Assembly (NCBI RefSeq): GCF_905207245.1
Contig: NZ_CAJLKP010000017.1
Span: 1-64,000, forward strand
DNA: 64,000 bases
Direction: 5' to 3'
From: an uncultured Bacteroides sp.
GTDB lineage: Bacteria > Bacteroidota > Bacteroidia > Bacteroidales > Bacteroidaceae
Below the pieces are notes generated by a model, which made no database searches, had not been told where the DNA came from, and saw only the letters and a list, made by a program, of their open reading frames with translations. The translations under genes were made by a program, and so were the position numbers. Numbering within the stretch: the first letter of the stretch is position 1; each line of letters starts with the position of its first letter. Below, piece after piece: positions 53,756 through 62,539 of the stretch.

Positions 53756-54868
53756 TTATTTATACAAAGAGTTTACGTCGTTCGCAAAAAGAGTTTTAGG
53801 ATGATTGTAGAAGTCTACAAAGTCTTCGGCAGAGACTTGCCCCGGATAGGGAGCGTAGAAATGGGTGACACGCTCGCGGGCATTGCGCCACACCAGTACG
53901 TAGGCTATCGGATATTTCTCCACAGCCGGGAGCAGGGTTCCGGTCCACCATTTCGAATCGGGAATGCCTTCGTATCCGGTCTCGGTGATGGCAATGATTT
54001 TATGGTGTGCTTTGCCGATACTGTCTATAATGGCAAGAGACTTTTCAAGATTGGCAATATATCCATCACGATCGGACTGGTATGTATCGAAGCCAATCAC
54101 ATCTATCAAATCATCACCCGGATAACGCTTCAGATATTGCGCCGTATCCTGCGGTTCACTGCCCGGAGAGTAGGCATAAAGCACATTATTCACTCCGTTA
54201 TCGTGAAGCGCATCTGCCGTCATGTGCCAAAGTTGCTTGTACTCCTCGGGCGTACAGAGTTTCTCGCCCCACCAGAACCAACTACCGGTATGTTCGTGCC
54301 ACGGGCGGAAAAGTACCGGCACCTTCACTCCGCCTTCCGTTTGCAGGGAGTTGATAAAAGTGCTCAGTTTCTCTAACCAGCCGACAAACTTCTCATGATT
54401 CGCTCCACCAGGAAGGATGGATTTCACAACTGTAGTATCTGATACATCCCACGCGTCTCCTCCTGTCTTCGGATTGCGCAGATGCCAGCTCAAAGAGGAC
54501 AACCCGCCTCTCTTATACTGGTTCAATATCTCTTTCTTTATTTTACTGAAGGGGACATTGTCCAGACTCGCCGTGTCTCCCAGCTCGATGTGCCCCAGGT
54601 CGAAGCTGATAACCGCAGGGTAATCTCCGCAGACGCTCTTTACATCGGAGCGTCCTTCGTCACCATCCCAGCCGATACCGTAGTTGGTGTCGTCGTGATG
54701 ACCGAACATGAAGCCGCGGGCTGATACTTTTTTAAGATTGGCAAGCAACTGCTCCGTTTCGGCAGTGCGCGTAGGGGCGCCCTCGTCTTTTTGAGACTTC
54801 TGCGCCGGGCCACATGCCATAAGAGAGCTTGAAGCCAATATCATGGTTATTAATCTAAGTGTTTTCAT
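53756..54868 (-). CDS. GH26 beta-mannanase, lipoprotein (compact)
   Basis: 370 aa from MKTLRLIT. The start at 54868 is preferred over 54889 because it begins a normal lipoprotein signal. Lipobox LMAC gives Cys19. A TIM barrel with Glu192 in RPWHEHTGSWFWWG (acid/base) and Glu296 in ITETGYEG (nucleophile) identifies GH26. There are no extra modules. The enzyme cuts beta-1,4-mannan or manno-oligosaccharides at the surface or in the periplasm. It shares the family with the next upstream gene but is not a close copy. Confidence 0.93.
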   Translation of the reverse strand: MKTLRLITMILASSSLMACGPAQKSQKDEGAPTRTAETEQLLANLKKVSARGFMFGHHDDTNYGIGWDGDEGRSDVKSVCGDYPAVISFDLGHIELGDTASLDNVPFSKIKKEILNQYKRGGLSSLSWHLRNPKTGGDAWDVSDTTVVKSILPGGANHEKFVGWLEKLSTFINSLQTEGGVKVPVLFRPWHEHTGSWFWWGEKLCTPEEYKQLWHMTADALHDNGVNNVLYAYSPGSEPQDTAQYLKRYPGDDLIDVIGFDTYQSDRDGYIANLEKSLAIIDSIGKAHHKIIAITETGYEGIPDSKWWTGTLLPAVEKYPIAYVLVWRNARERVTHFYAPYPGQVSAEDFVDFYNHPKTLFANDVNSLYK

Positions 54869-54984
54869 ATTTATCAATGGTCTATTCATTTCACTTCACA
54901 AAGATAGCGGAATGACTGTTCATATTCTGATACAATTTTATCCTATACCTTACTTATTCTACTCGGAATAAAATCACCGGAGTG

Positions 54985-56430
54985 CTACTTGAACGAAGGC
55001 AAATCTTCACGAGCTACCACATAATCCTTGCTCATGGCATCCTTCCACCAGGCAGTATCGGCATGTTCGTGCCCATCCAGGCCGGTTGCATTATACTGAT
55101 ACCAAGGCATAAAGAAAGACCAGCGTGCGCCTGCGCTCCATTGAGAAGAAACAGTGGCAACACTTCCACACTCACTCAAGGCCACCGGTTTGCCGGAATA
55201 AGTCGCCTTGATTGAACTGTACTGGGCTGCATTGGCTGCTCCATCCTTCTGATTGTAAATATCACGGCCTACGATGTCCACATAGTCATCTCCCGGATAG
55301 AAATCAGCGTCTTTCGTCTGTGTAGTCCATACCCATATCAAGTTGTTTATGCCCTTCTCCTTAAAGAAGTTGAACATGTAAATCCACAGTTTCTTGTAGG
55401 CATCGGCACCATCATATCCCCACCAGAACCAGACCTTTCCACCTGTATATTCATAGGTGTTGCCGGCAGCCTCGTGCAGCGGACGCCAGATTAGGGGTAT
55501 GTTCTTATCTTGCAACAGTTTCAGATAACCGGCCATTTTCTCCAGATCTGCCTTCACCACTTCGTTCTCCCAAGTGCCGTCTACCGTGGCATTGCTTGCA
55601 CTGAAGGTGGTTGTCCAGTTGCCGTCGCTATTCTTGTTCCCGTCTCCGGGGGTACACGTATATTCTACACCGTTCTTTACGTTAGGCACATTCCAATGCC
55701 AGCCCGCTCCTATCAGCCCGCCTGCATCCCACCAATCTTTTGCAACTTTGATGTCGCCATAATCTATCCAGTCCGCCGGTGAAGCAAAAAGATGCAAATA
55801 GTCAAAGAATGCAATGGCAGGATATTTTCCGGTAGCCTGCTTTACAAGCTCTGCCTCGGCTATATTCCAGTTAACGTTGGCCATTGCTCCGGACAGCACC
55901 TTCTCTCCGTAGATGCTAAACAGGTAATCATAAACTTTCTGAGCCTGTGGCAATGGATTGGGAGTGCATAATTTGGCAATGGGTGGACCGGCAGCTTCGG
56001 CTGTACTAAAGGAAATGGTTGTTCGGGGAGCTTCTACTCCTGCGAGCCCCAATACAGCTCCTTGCGATACTACCAACTCATAAGTTTTGCCATTCTCCAG
56101 ACCGGTAATCAGAATAGTCGCCTTTGTCAAGTAGACAGACACTTCGGAAACCGTAGCACCTGCTATGGTTATTTTGCTGCGGGCATCAGCAGGGAGTGTT
56201 AGTCTCTGGTCATAGGTGAGTACAACAGTCAAATTGCCGGCAGACAAGTTCTTCTCCCCATTCACCGGACTGCTCTCCAGCAGGCGGGGTGCATCCGGAA
56301 CCGGGGTATCCGGAGAATCACTGCCGCCGCAAGAACAGAGAAGAGTATAGAAACCAAGAACAGTCACTATATTACATAAAGAACAAAATAGTTCTTTAGA
56401 CTTCGTTACAAATCGCGTGATAATATTCAT
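54985..56430 (-). CDS. GH26 beta-mannanase with Ig-like module
   Basis: 481 aa. Lipobox LLCSC with Cys34, followed by GGSDSPDTP, suits a surface-exposed lipoprotein. Residues ~47-145 form a Big_5-type Ig-like domain (RLLESSPVNGEKNLSAGN). The catalytic domain has Glu320 in WRPLHEAAGNTYEY and WFWWG (acid/base) and Glu420 in VALSECGSV (nucleophile). The Ig-like spacer suggests the enzyme projects from the cell and makes first cuts in mannan, leaving shorter chains for the other GH26. It follows the glycan-binding protein gene by 11 bp. Confidence 0.93.
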   Translation of the reverse strand: MNIITRFVTKSKELFCSLCNIVTVLGFYTLLCSCGGSDSPDTPVPDAPRLLESSPVNGEKNLSAGNLTVVLTYDQRLTLPADARSKITIAGATVSEVSVYLTKATILITGLENGKTYELVVSQGAVLGLAGVEAPRTTISFSTAEAAGPPIAKLCTPNPLPQAQKVYDYLFSIYGEKVLSGAMANVNWNIAEAELVKQATGKYPAIAFFDYLHLFASPADWIDYGDIKVAKDWWDAGGLIGAGWHWNVPNVKNGVEYTCTPGDGNKNSDGNWTTTFSASNATVDGTWENEVVKADLEKMAGYLKLLQDKNIPLIWRPLHEAAGNTYEYTGGKVWFWWGYDGADAYKKLWIYMFNFFKEKGINNLIWVWTTQTKDADFYPGDDYVDIVGRDIYNQKDGAANAAQYSSIKATYSGKPVALSECGSVATVSSQWSAGARWSFFMPWYQYNATGLDGHEHADTAWWKDAMSKDYVVAREDLPSFK

Positions 56431-56441
56431 TATACAAATTA

Positions 56442-57947
56442 TTATTTCTTCGGATCTAAACGAAGATTGTCAATACATAAGCCTTGAGGTATCTTATCTC
56501 CATATAAGCCATTGTTCAGCTTACCTATCTCCAAGTCACCCACCAAGTCGGCACTCAAGTCGGAAATGTTGCGGGATACGGTTATCCATTTCCCGTCCGT
56601 GGTTTCCGGGAAGAGGCCGGGGCCTACCCAAAGCCATTTGTCTGCCAAGACAATCTGCATGGCAGCCTCCGAAGCTCCTACTGTGCCGGCATCAATCTTG
56701 AGGTCGAACTTAATGACATAGTTCTCAATGCCAGATACAGTGCCAATATCCTGATGGTTACAGTTCAAAAGCCATCCGTCAAGAGGTTTCACCAAATGGA
56801 GATATACATTGCCTTTATCGTCTACGGGGAACTCAGTAGCCTCAGCATCCGACCAGCTATTATCCCAGGAAGAGTTATGACCGTCATGCTCTTCAAAGTC
56901 ATTCAACATAATTGTCTGCGGAGTAATCGGGTCGGTAAGTTCTTCATCTCCCCCTGGTACCCATACAGAAGTAAACAGCGAAACTTTCTGAATTAAATAG
57001 TTCTGTCCGCTAACAATCAAACCGGACTCTTGCAACTGCAACAGTATCTCTTCTGTAACCGTCTGCTCGTAATATCCGATGCCTACCATTCCAGTGATAT
57101 CGAAGTATTCAAGCTCAGGCAGTAATCCCGCCCAAGTACTTCCATTCTTCAATGAACCCTGAGCATTATCGCCACAATCGGAGATATATACGCGAATCAA
57201 GTCATCCAACTTGGCATCGGCAAAAGCAGTGGCTGCTATCTGCAGAGAGTTGGCCCATGAACCTACATCAACAGGCTCTCCGGAATAAACAGGTACCTCT
57301 TGCTGTACCCACGAACCGCCACCGGAACCTTTCTGAATGTCTATTGCAGGCAAAGACATCTCTGTACCGTTCTTAAAACTTATCGTCACCTGCACGGCTT
57401 CGCCTACAGGTGTATCCTGAGGTAATGTCAACTTAATGGCAGTATTCGACTTACGCGTCATTTCGAGCGCATGAATAGCCAGGCTATTATCGCCCAAAGT
57501 AAACACAACATCTTCCACAAGTAACAAGTCCTTACCGTTTATCGTCATGCCGGTGCCGGTCATAGCTCCATCTTTTTCTGTGAACTGATAAGACAAGAAA
57601 GCAGGGTTTGCTTCGCGTATCGTCTGGCGACTTGCCACTTCCACATTCCCGGACTTCAAGACAAGAGCAGATTCTACCTCACTTACTCCTGCGGGTGTAA
57701 TCACTTTCAAAGTACGTTCATCTACTTTGGTTATCTCACCGGTTGTTACCCCACCGGGGAAGACGACTTCATTGACTGTTTCCAATGCCGTACCCGTAAC
57801 CGTAACCTCTACTCCTTCCATCACAATGGTCGGATAGAAGGACGCTACGGATAATGACTGTGCCCCTATCACTTCCTCATCAGAACAGGAACCTAAATAG
57901 ACACATGCAAAAACCAGTGCAGTTAGATTATATATGATTCTTTTCAT
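56442..57947 (-). CDS. Surface glycan-binding lipoprotein with IPT/TIG domains
   Basis: 501 aa. Lipobox LGSC gives Cys21, followed by SDEEV. Two IPT/TIG-like Ig domains (VASFYPTIVMEGVEVTVTGT; VFTLGDNSLAIHALEMTRK region) cover ~28-205. The C-terminal ~290 residues are a beta-rich glycan-binding region with several Trp (SSWDNSWSDAE, PLDGWLLNCNH, LADKWLWVGPGLFP). Its place directly after SusD is that of SGBP-B proteins, which hold polysaccharide at the surface for SusCD. Mannan is the likely ligand given the GH26 neighbours. Confidence 0.85.
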   Translation of the reverse strand: MKRIIYNLTALVFACVYLGSCSDEEVIGAQSLSVASFYPTIVMEGVEVTVTGTALETVNEVVFPGGVTTGEITKVDERTLKVITPAGVSEVESALVLKSGNVEVASRQTIREANPAFLSYQFTEKDGAMTGTGMTINGKDLLLVEDVVFTLGDNSLAIHALEMTRKSNTAIKLTLPQDTPVGEAVQVTISFKNGTEMSLPAIDIQKGSGGGSWVQQEVPVYSGEPVDVGSWANSLQIAATAFADAKLDDLIRVYISDCGDNAQGSLKNGSTWAGLLPELEYFDITGMVGIGYYEQTVTEEILLQLQESGLIVSGQNYLIQKVSLFTSVWVPGGDEELTDPITPQTIMLNDFEEHDGHNSSWDNSWSDAEATEFPVDDKGNVYLHLVKPLDGWLLNCNHQDIGTVSGIENYVIKFDLKIDAGTVGASEAAMQIVLADKWLWVGPGLFPETTDGKWITVSRNISDLSADLVGDLEIGKLNNGLYGDKIPQGLCIDNLRLDPKK

Positions 57948-57960
57948 GTTCTTTCTCTAT

Positions 57961-59679
57961 TTATTGTTGATTATTAGTTCCCCAACCCGGGTTTTGCGCC
58001 AGGTTCGGATTCTTATTGATTTCACTGAATGGTATCGGGAAGAAGTAATATTTATCTTCCCAATTACGTGTCTCTTGCCTGCGAGTCAGTACTACATCAC
58101 CACCGGCATTCTTCTGGAGCTTAGCCACTTTCACTGTGGCAAGTTCAGAGCCACACTTCCAACGACGTACATCCCAGAACCGTTGATTCTCGAAAGCAAG
58201 TTCTACAAAGCGCTCGCGCTGATAACGCTGCAACCAATCGGAAGGATTACCACTCCAATGGGGCATTTGTACGTCTTCGCGGTCACGCAGTGCATTGATG
58301 GCACCATTTGCTGTCAAATCAAATTCACCGGCAGTTTCAGCGTTGCCGTAATAGCGGTACATGGCTTCGGCAAAGTTCAGGTAAAATTCGCCCAACCGCA
58401 TGATGACCCATGCATGAGGTGCAGTAGTGGCATCATTGGTAGAGATATTTACGTTACCGTCACAATACTTCTTCAGGTAATATCCGGTAGGAGTAGCATT
58501 GAGCAATGGAGCAGCATTGATACCGCCTTCAAACGTTTCAATCGGGGTAGTGTTATAGTTGGGCCACAAATCACCATTCTTCACAATAGTCAACCCGAAA
58601 CGTGGGTCCAATTCAGCATAAGGATTATCACGGGTTACATTGATATCTGCATTGGCATAACGTTCTCCGAAAGTCTGTCCGCTGCCATCATTATATTCAT
58701 ATAAATCAACCAGAGTCTGTGTAGGACACATGCCCCCCTGCCCATTCTCTACACCAATAGGATAGTTGTAAGACTCCCAACTATTCAAAGCACCTTGCTT
58801 AGAAGCGAAAATGACTTCTGAACCGTCACCATTATCAGAACCCCAGATTTTAGCATAGTTGCCAAGCGTAATGCCCCATTGTGCTGCATACTTAATCACA
58901 TCATGATTAGCTCTGGCTGCATCCAGCCACCATCCGGTATTGCTGGAAGTGTTGAACAAAGGAGATGCCTTATATAAGAGTGTACGAGCCTTCAATGCCA
59001 GACACATGGGACGAGTGGCACGCCCCACTTCAGGGTTCAACTCTGTGGTGTAGGTGATGGGCAGATATTCTGCTATAGCATCCATTTCTTCCACAATCCA
59101 GTTCATCACATCCAAGGCCGGTGTACGTGATATCCGGTTGGCTTCTACATTCGACAGAGTTTTCAGCGTGAAAGGTACATCGCCATAAGTACGCACTAAA
59201 TCGAAATAATAATAAGCACGCAGAAAACGGACTTCGTACTCAAACAAATCGAACTTACTCTTCATCGCTTCATAATCATTATTGCTGGCATAGTCACTCA
59301 AGTCTATCTTATCCAACTTTTCCAGGAAGTTGTTGGCCTCTGCAATGGCTTTATACGAGTTTTCCCAAGTGAACGAGAAAGGATTGTTAGGACTCCAACC
59401 ACCATTGTAGAAACGATGCACACTCGAATTAGACAAAGCACATTCGGCTTCATCCGTAGCCGCAGCCAGAGTAGAGCCGCTACCTCCCTCATAGTTCTTG
59501 TCAAAACCATTAGGCAGATGGGCATAGACACTTGTAACCAACTGTTGAATGCCGTAAATCGGGCTCTTATAAACCCAATCTTCATCATTTGTCGTCACTT
59601 CCGTATAGTTCAGGTCCACACAACTTGTACCGAGAACAGACAATAGCGCCGTTGCTAAAATATATTTAATCAGTTTCAT
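57961..59679 (-). CDS. SusD-family lipoprotein, mannan locus (second pair)
   Basis: 572 aa with lipobox LGTSC (Cys20). SusD features: RFLRAYYYFDLVRTYGDVPF in the helical part, and a C-terminal FVELAFENQRFWDVRRWK with PIPFSEINKNPNLAQNPGW. It binds manno-oligosaccharide together with the SusC encoded 19 bp upstream. Confidence 0.95.
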   Translation of the reverse strand: MKLIKYILATALLSVLGTSCVDLNYTEVTTNDEDWVYKSPIYGIQQLVTSVYAHLPNGFDKNYEGGSGSTLAAATDEAECALSNSSVHRFYNGGWSPNNPFSFTWENSYKAIAEANNFLEKLDKIDLSDYASNNDYEAMKSKFDLFEYEVRFLRAYYYFDLVRTYGDVPFTLKTLSNVEANRISRTPALDVMNWIVEEMDAIAEYLPITYTTELNPEVGRATRPMCLALKARTLLYKASPLFNTSSNTGWWLDAARANHDVIKYAAQWGITLGNYAKIWGSDNGDGSEVIFASKQGALNSWESYNYPIGVENGQGGMCPTQTLVDLYEYNDGSGQTFGERYANADINVTRDNPYAELDPRFGLTIVKNGDLWPNYNTTPIETFEGGINAAPLLNATPTGYYLKKYCDGNVNISTNDATTAPHAWVIMRLGEFYLNFAEAMYRYYGNAETAGEFDLTANGAINALRDREDVQMPHWSGNPSDWLQRYQRERFVELAFENQRFWDVRRWKCGSELATVKVAKLQKNAGGDVVLTRRQETRNWEDKYYFFPIPFSEINKNPNLAQNPGWGTNNQQ

Positions 59680-59698
59680 ATCAATTCATTTTTATCAG

Positions 59699-62515
59699 TT
59701 AGAACTTCAGAGATACACCCAGATTCACTCCCATTAAAGTAGGATAATTGGTTCCTATATTTTCGGGGTCCATCACTTTCAGGTTAGTCAAAGTCATCAG
59801 GTTCTCACCTTTCACAAATACCTTGCACTGAGACATCCTTACCTTTGAGGTCCATTTCTCCGGTAAGTAATAATAAACCTCACAGTTTCTAAGTTTCAGG
59901 AAATTTACGTTCTTATACCACACGTTGTTGGCACGGTAGTTATTATTGTTAGTACGTGACGTCAAACGCGGATAGATAGGGTTGCTACTCATATCCCAAC
60001 TGTTTTCATAATACTCTTTCGACAGGTTAGCTCCATCCACTAAGGGAGTCCAGACTCCTGTTGTTCCCAGATAAGCAGTGTACATGCCTGCCCCCTGGAA
60101 CATGGCATTAAATCCGATGTTTTTATAACGAAAGCCCAAATTCAGTGCATAATTCAGTTCCGGAATAGAAGTATCATAACCTATCTTCACTACATCATCT
60201 TCATTAATTACCTTATCTCCATTCTGATCCTTATACTTAAAGTCACCGGGCTTGCAGACATCAAAGTTCTGCCGGGGTGAGTTGGCAATATCCTCTTCGT
60301 CCTTGAAGAAACCGACAACTTCCAGTCCCCAGGCCTGATTCACCCGTCCGTCAACAGCAGACAAATAATCATAAGCAACATTCTCAATGGTACGGAGTTG
60401 CTTATTGCGCCCCCAGGTGAAACTTCCGCCTACATTGAATGACAAATCATTGTTCAGTCTCTTCACCCAGTTAGCTCCCACTTCAACGCCATAGCTTGCC
60501 ACTCTTCCTTGATTTACATACGAGGAAGGAATACCCATTACAGATGAGTTCAATCCGTCACCGGAAAGCAGGATGTCATCACGCAACTGATAGTAAATAT
60601 CCACATTCACGTCTACAGATTTAGCCAGTCTAAGATCCGTTCCGATATTGAATTTATAAGCAGTCTCCAAATTGAAATTACGGGTCGGCTGATATCCGAT
60701 GAAAGTACCCCAGCCCTGCGAACCGGTACCGGCACCAAAATAATAATCGCCACCGCCACCATTGTAATTCTCCAGCCAAAGTCCCTGAATGGGTACATAG
60801 TCTGTATGCTGTATGCCTGCCGACATACGTACCTTACCGAAATTCAGGAACGAAGCATCATCCTTATTAGCATAAATATATCCCAATGAAAGCGTCGGTG
60901 CAAACGACCACTTCTGCGGATACGAGCGGCTGGAACCATTCATTGCCAATACCAAGTCTGCCATATATTTCTGCTTCAGGTCATAATGCAGATAGCCCAT
61001 CACATTCATGCGGTTGAAAGTCATATATTGACCATTGGATGTTGTATTCTTCTGGTGCCAGATTAAAGATACCGAGAAGTCATCATCTTCACGGAAAGAA
61101 GTTTGATAATCGGCAGATACGGACAGATAAGAAGAACGATTATGCTTATTGATGTAATAATTATAATCCAGATTGTTGGTCTTATTACCTGCAGAGTATG
61201 TTGTTAGCCCCGATGGTACACCATTAGAATCGAATGTATATCTCTGGTAACCGTACATATAACCCAATGCATTTGATTCGTAAATCTCCGAGAAGTTATT
61301 GTAACCGGCACGGGCCGATACACTCAAACCTTCTACCCAGAAGCTCAAGTCTTGCTTCAAGGTAACATCTCCTTGAAACATACGCGCATGAGACTTCAGG
61401 AATCCTGAACCTTGTATCTGTGCAACCACATTATTCATGCCATAGGTCGTATTTCCTCCCCACACATCAGCCAACTCCCCATTAGGGTCATTCTTCACCG
61501 GAAAAGCAGAAGCCGGTGTCTGATAAAGCATCCAGGTCAAGCCATTGGGGTCGGCGCCGTTCGGACGATTCGTTTCAAAGAAACTTCCCAATGCATTTAC
61601 TTGCATTTTCGTGGTAGAGGTCAACTGAGCGTCCAGATTCGCACGTACATTCGCTTTCGAGAATTTCAGTTGCGAGGAATAATTACCTTGGTCGGTTCCT
61701 TCAAGAATACCACGACTATCGGTATAATCCAACATAGCGAAGTATTGCAACTTATCATTGCCACCCTTCATCGACAGATTCAGTTTATCTTCGGACCCCA
61801 TATCCTTGAAGGCTTCGTCTTTCCAGTTTACATTGGGGTAATAATAAGGTTCGAGCCCTGTCTGGAAGGCATTCAGTTCGTAGTTGTTATACATCGCTGA
61901 TAACCCATCGTTGGAACGGGCTTTGTTGATGGCTTGTGCATAGGTATAAGCATCTACAAAATCGGCCACCTTAGGATTAAAAGTGAACTTATGGTCATAA
62001 GATACCGATAAACGGTGTCCATCGGTTATTCCACGTTTCGTCTTTACCAGAATAGCGCCATTGACACCTTGATAACCATAAAGGGCAACCGCCGCGGCAT
62101 CTCTTAACACCGTCACTGATTCGACTTCAGCTATGGTCATATAATCAATGGAGCGCTCTATCCCATCCACCAGAATCAGCATATTATTCTCGCTGGTAGT
62201 CTGATTGCCACGTATGCTCATCGTTGCGCCGTAACCATCACTGCCCGAGAAACCACCCTGCTTCAGAGCTGTTAGCCCCAACAATCTGCCGTAAAGCGCA
62301 TCTTTCAGGGAGATCGCAGCAGTCTTCTCTAATTCTTCACTACTGATAGTCTGCGTAGCAGCCGTAGAAAACAATTGGCTCTGCTCAATGCCCATTCCTA
62401 AATCGACTTTACCATTCTTGTAGTCAATCAAGGAACTTTGAGCATTTATATTCAGTGTGACTGTAGCACACACAGCAGCCAAGCTTAATTTAAAGATTTT
62501 ATGATGTCTTTTCAT
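59699..62515 (-). CDS. SusC-family transporter lacking N-terminal extension
   Basis: 938 aa from MKRHHKIFKL. The start at 62515 is chosen because a signal peptide (ending near NINAQSS) follows at once, and an upstream Met at 62536 only adds seven residues. The plug is clear (LYGRLLGLTALKQGG, LILVDGIERS, VTVLRDAAAVALYGYQGVNGAI) and a barrel follows, ending in GVNLGVSLKF. The usual carboxypeptidase-regulatory-like domain and the EVVVVGYG-type TonB-box stretch are not seen before the plug. A short segment (LGMGIEQSQLFSTAA) stands instead. It probably imports manno-oligosaccharides. Confidence 0.92.
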   Translation of the reverse strand: MKRHHKIFKLSLAAVCATVTLNINAQSSLIDYKNGKVDLGMGIEQSQLFSTAATQTISSEELEKTAAISLKDALYGRLLGLTALKQGGFSGSDGYGATMSIRGNQTTSENNMLILVDGIERSIDYMTIAEVESVTVLRDAAAVALYGYQGVNGAILVKTKRGITDGHRLSVSYDHKFTFNPKVADFVDAYTYAQAINKARSNDGLSAMYNNYELNAFQTGLEPYYYPNVNWKDEAFKDMGSEDKLNLSMKGGNDKLQYFAMLDYTDSRGILEGTDQGNYSSQLKFSKANVRANLDAQLTSTTKMQVNALGSFFETNRPNGADPNGLTWMLYQTPASAFPVKNDPNGELADVWGGNTTYGMNNVVAQIQGSGFLKSHARMFQGDVTLKQDLSFWVEGLSVSARAGYNNFSEIYESNALGYMYGYQRYTFDSNGVPSGLTTYSAGNKTNNLDYNYYINKHNRSSYLSVSADYQTSFREDDDFSVSLIWHQKNTTSNGQYMTFNRMNVMGYLHYDLKQKYMADLVLAMNGSSRSYPQKWSFAPTLSLGYIYANKDDASFLNFGKVRMSAGIQHTDYVPIQGLWLENYNGGGGDYYFGAGTGSQGWGTFIGYQPTRNFNLETAYKFNIGTDLRLAKSVDVNVDIYYQLRDDILLSGDGLNSSVMGIPSSYVNQGRVASYGVEVGANWVKRLNNDLSFNVGGSFTWGRNKQLRTIENVAYDYLSAVDGRVNQAWGLEVVGFFKDEEDIANSPRQNFDVCKPGDFKYKDQNGDKVINEDDVVKIGYDTSIPELNYALNLGFRYKNIGFNAMFQGAGMYTAYLGTTGVWTPLVDGANLSKEYYENSWDMSSNPIYPRLTSRTNNNNYRANNVWYKNVNFLKLRNCEVYYYLPEKWTSKVRMSQCKVFVKGENLMTLTNLKVMDPENIGTNYPTLMGVNLGVSLKF

Positions 62516-62539
62516 TGTTCGCAATTTTAAAATCAAATA

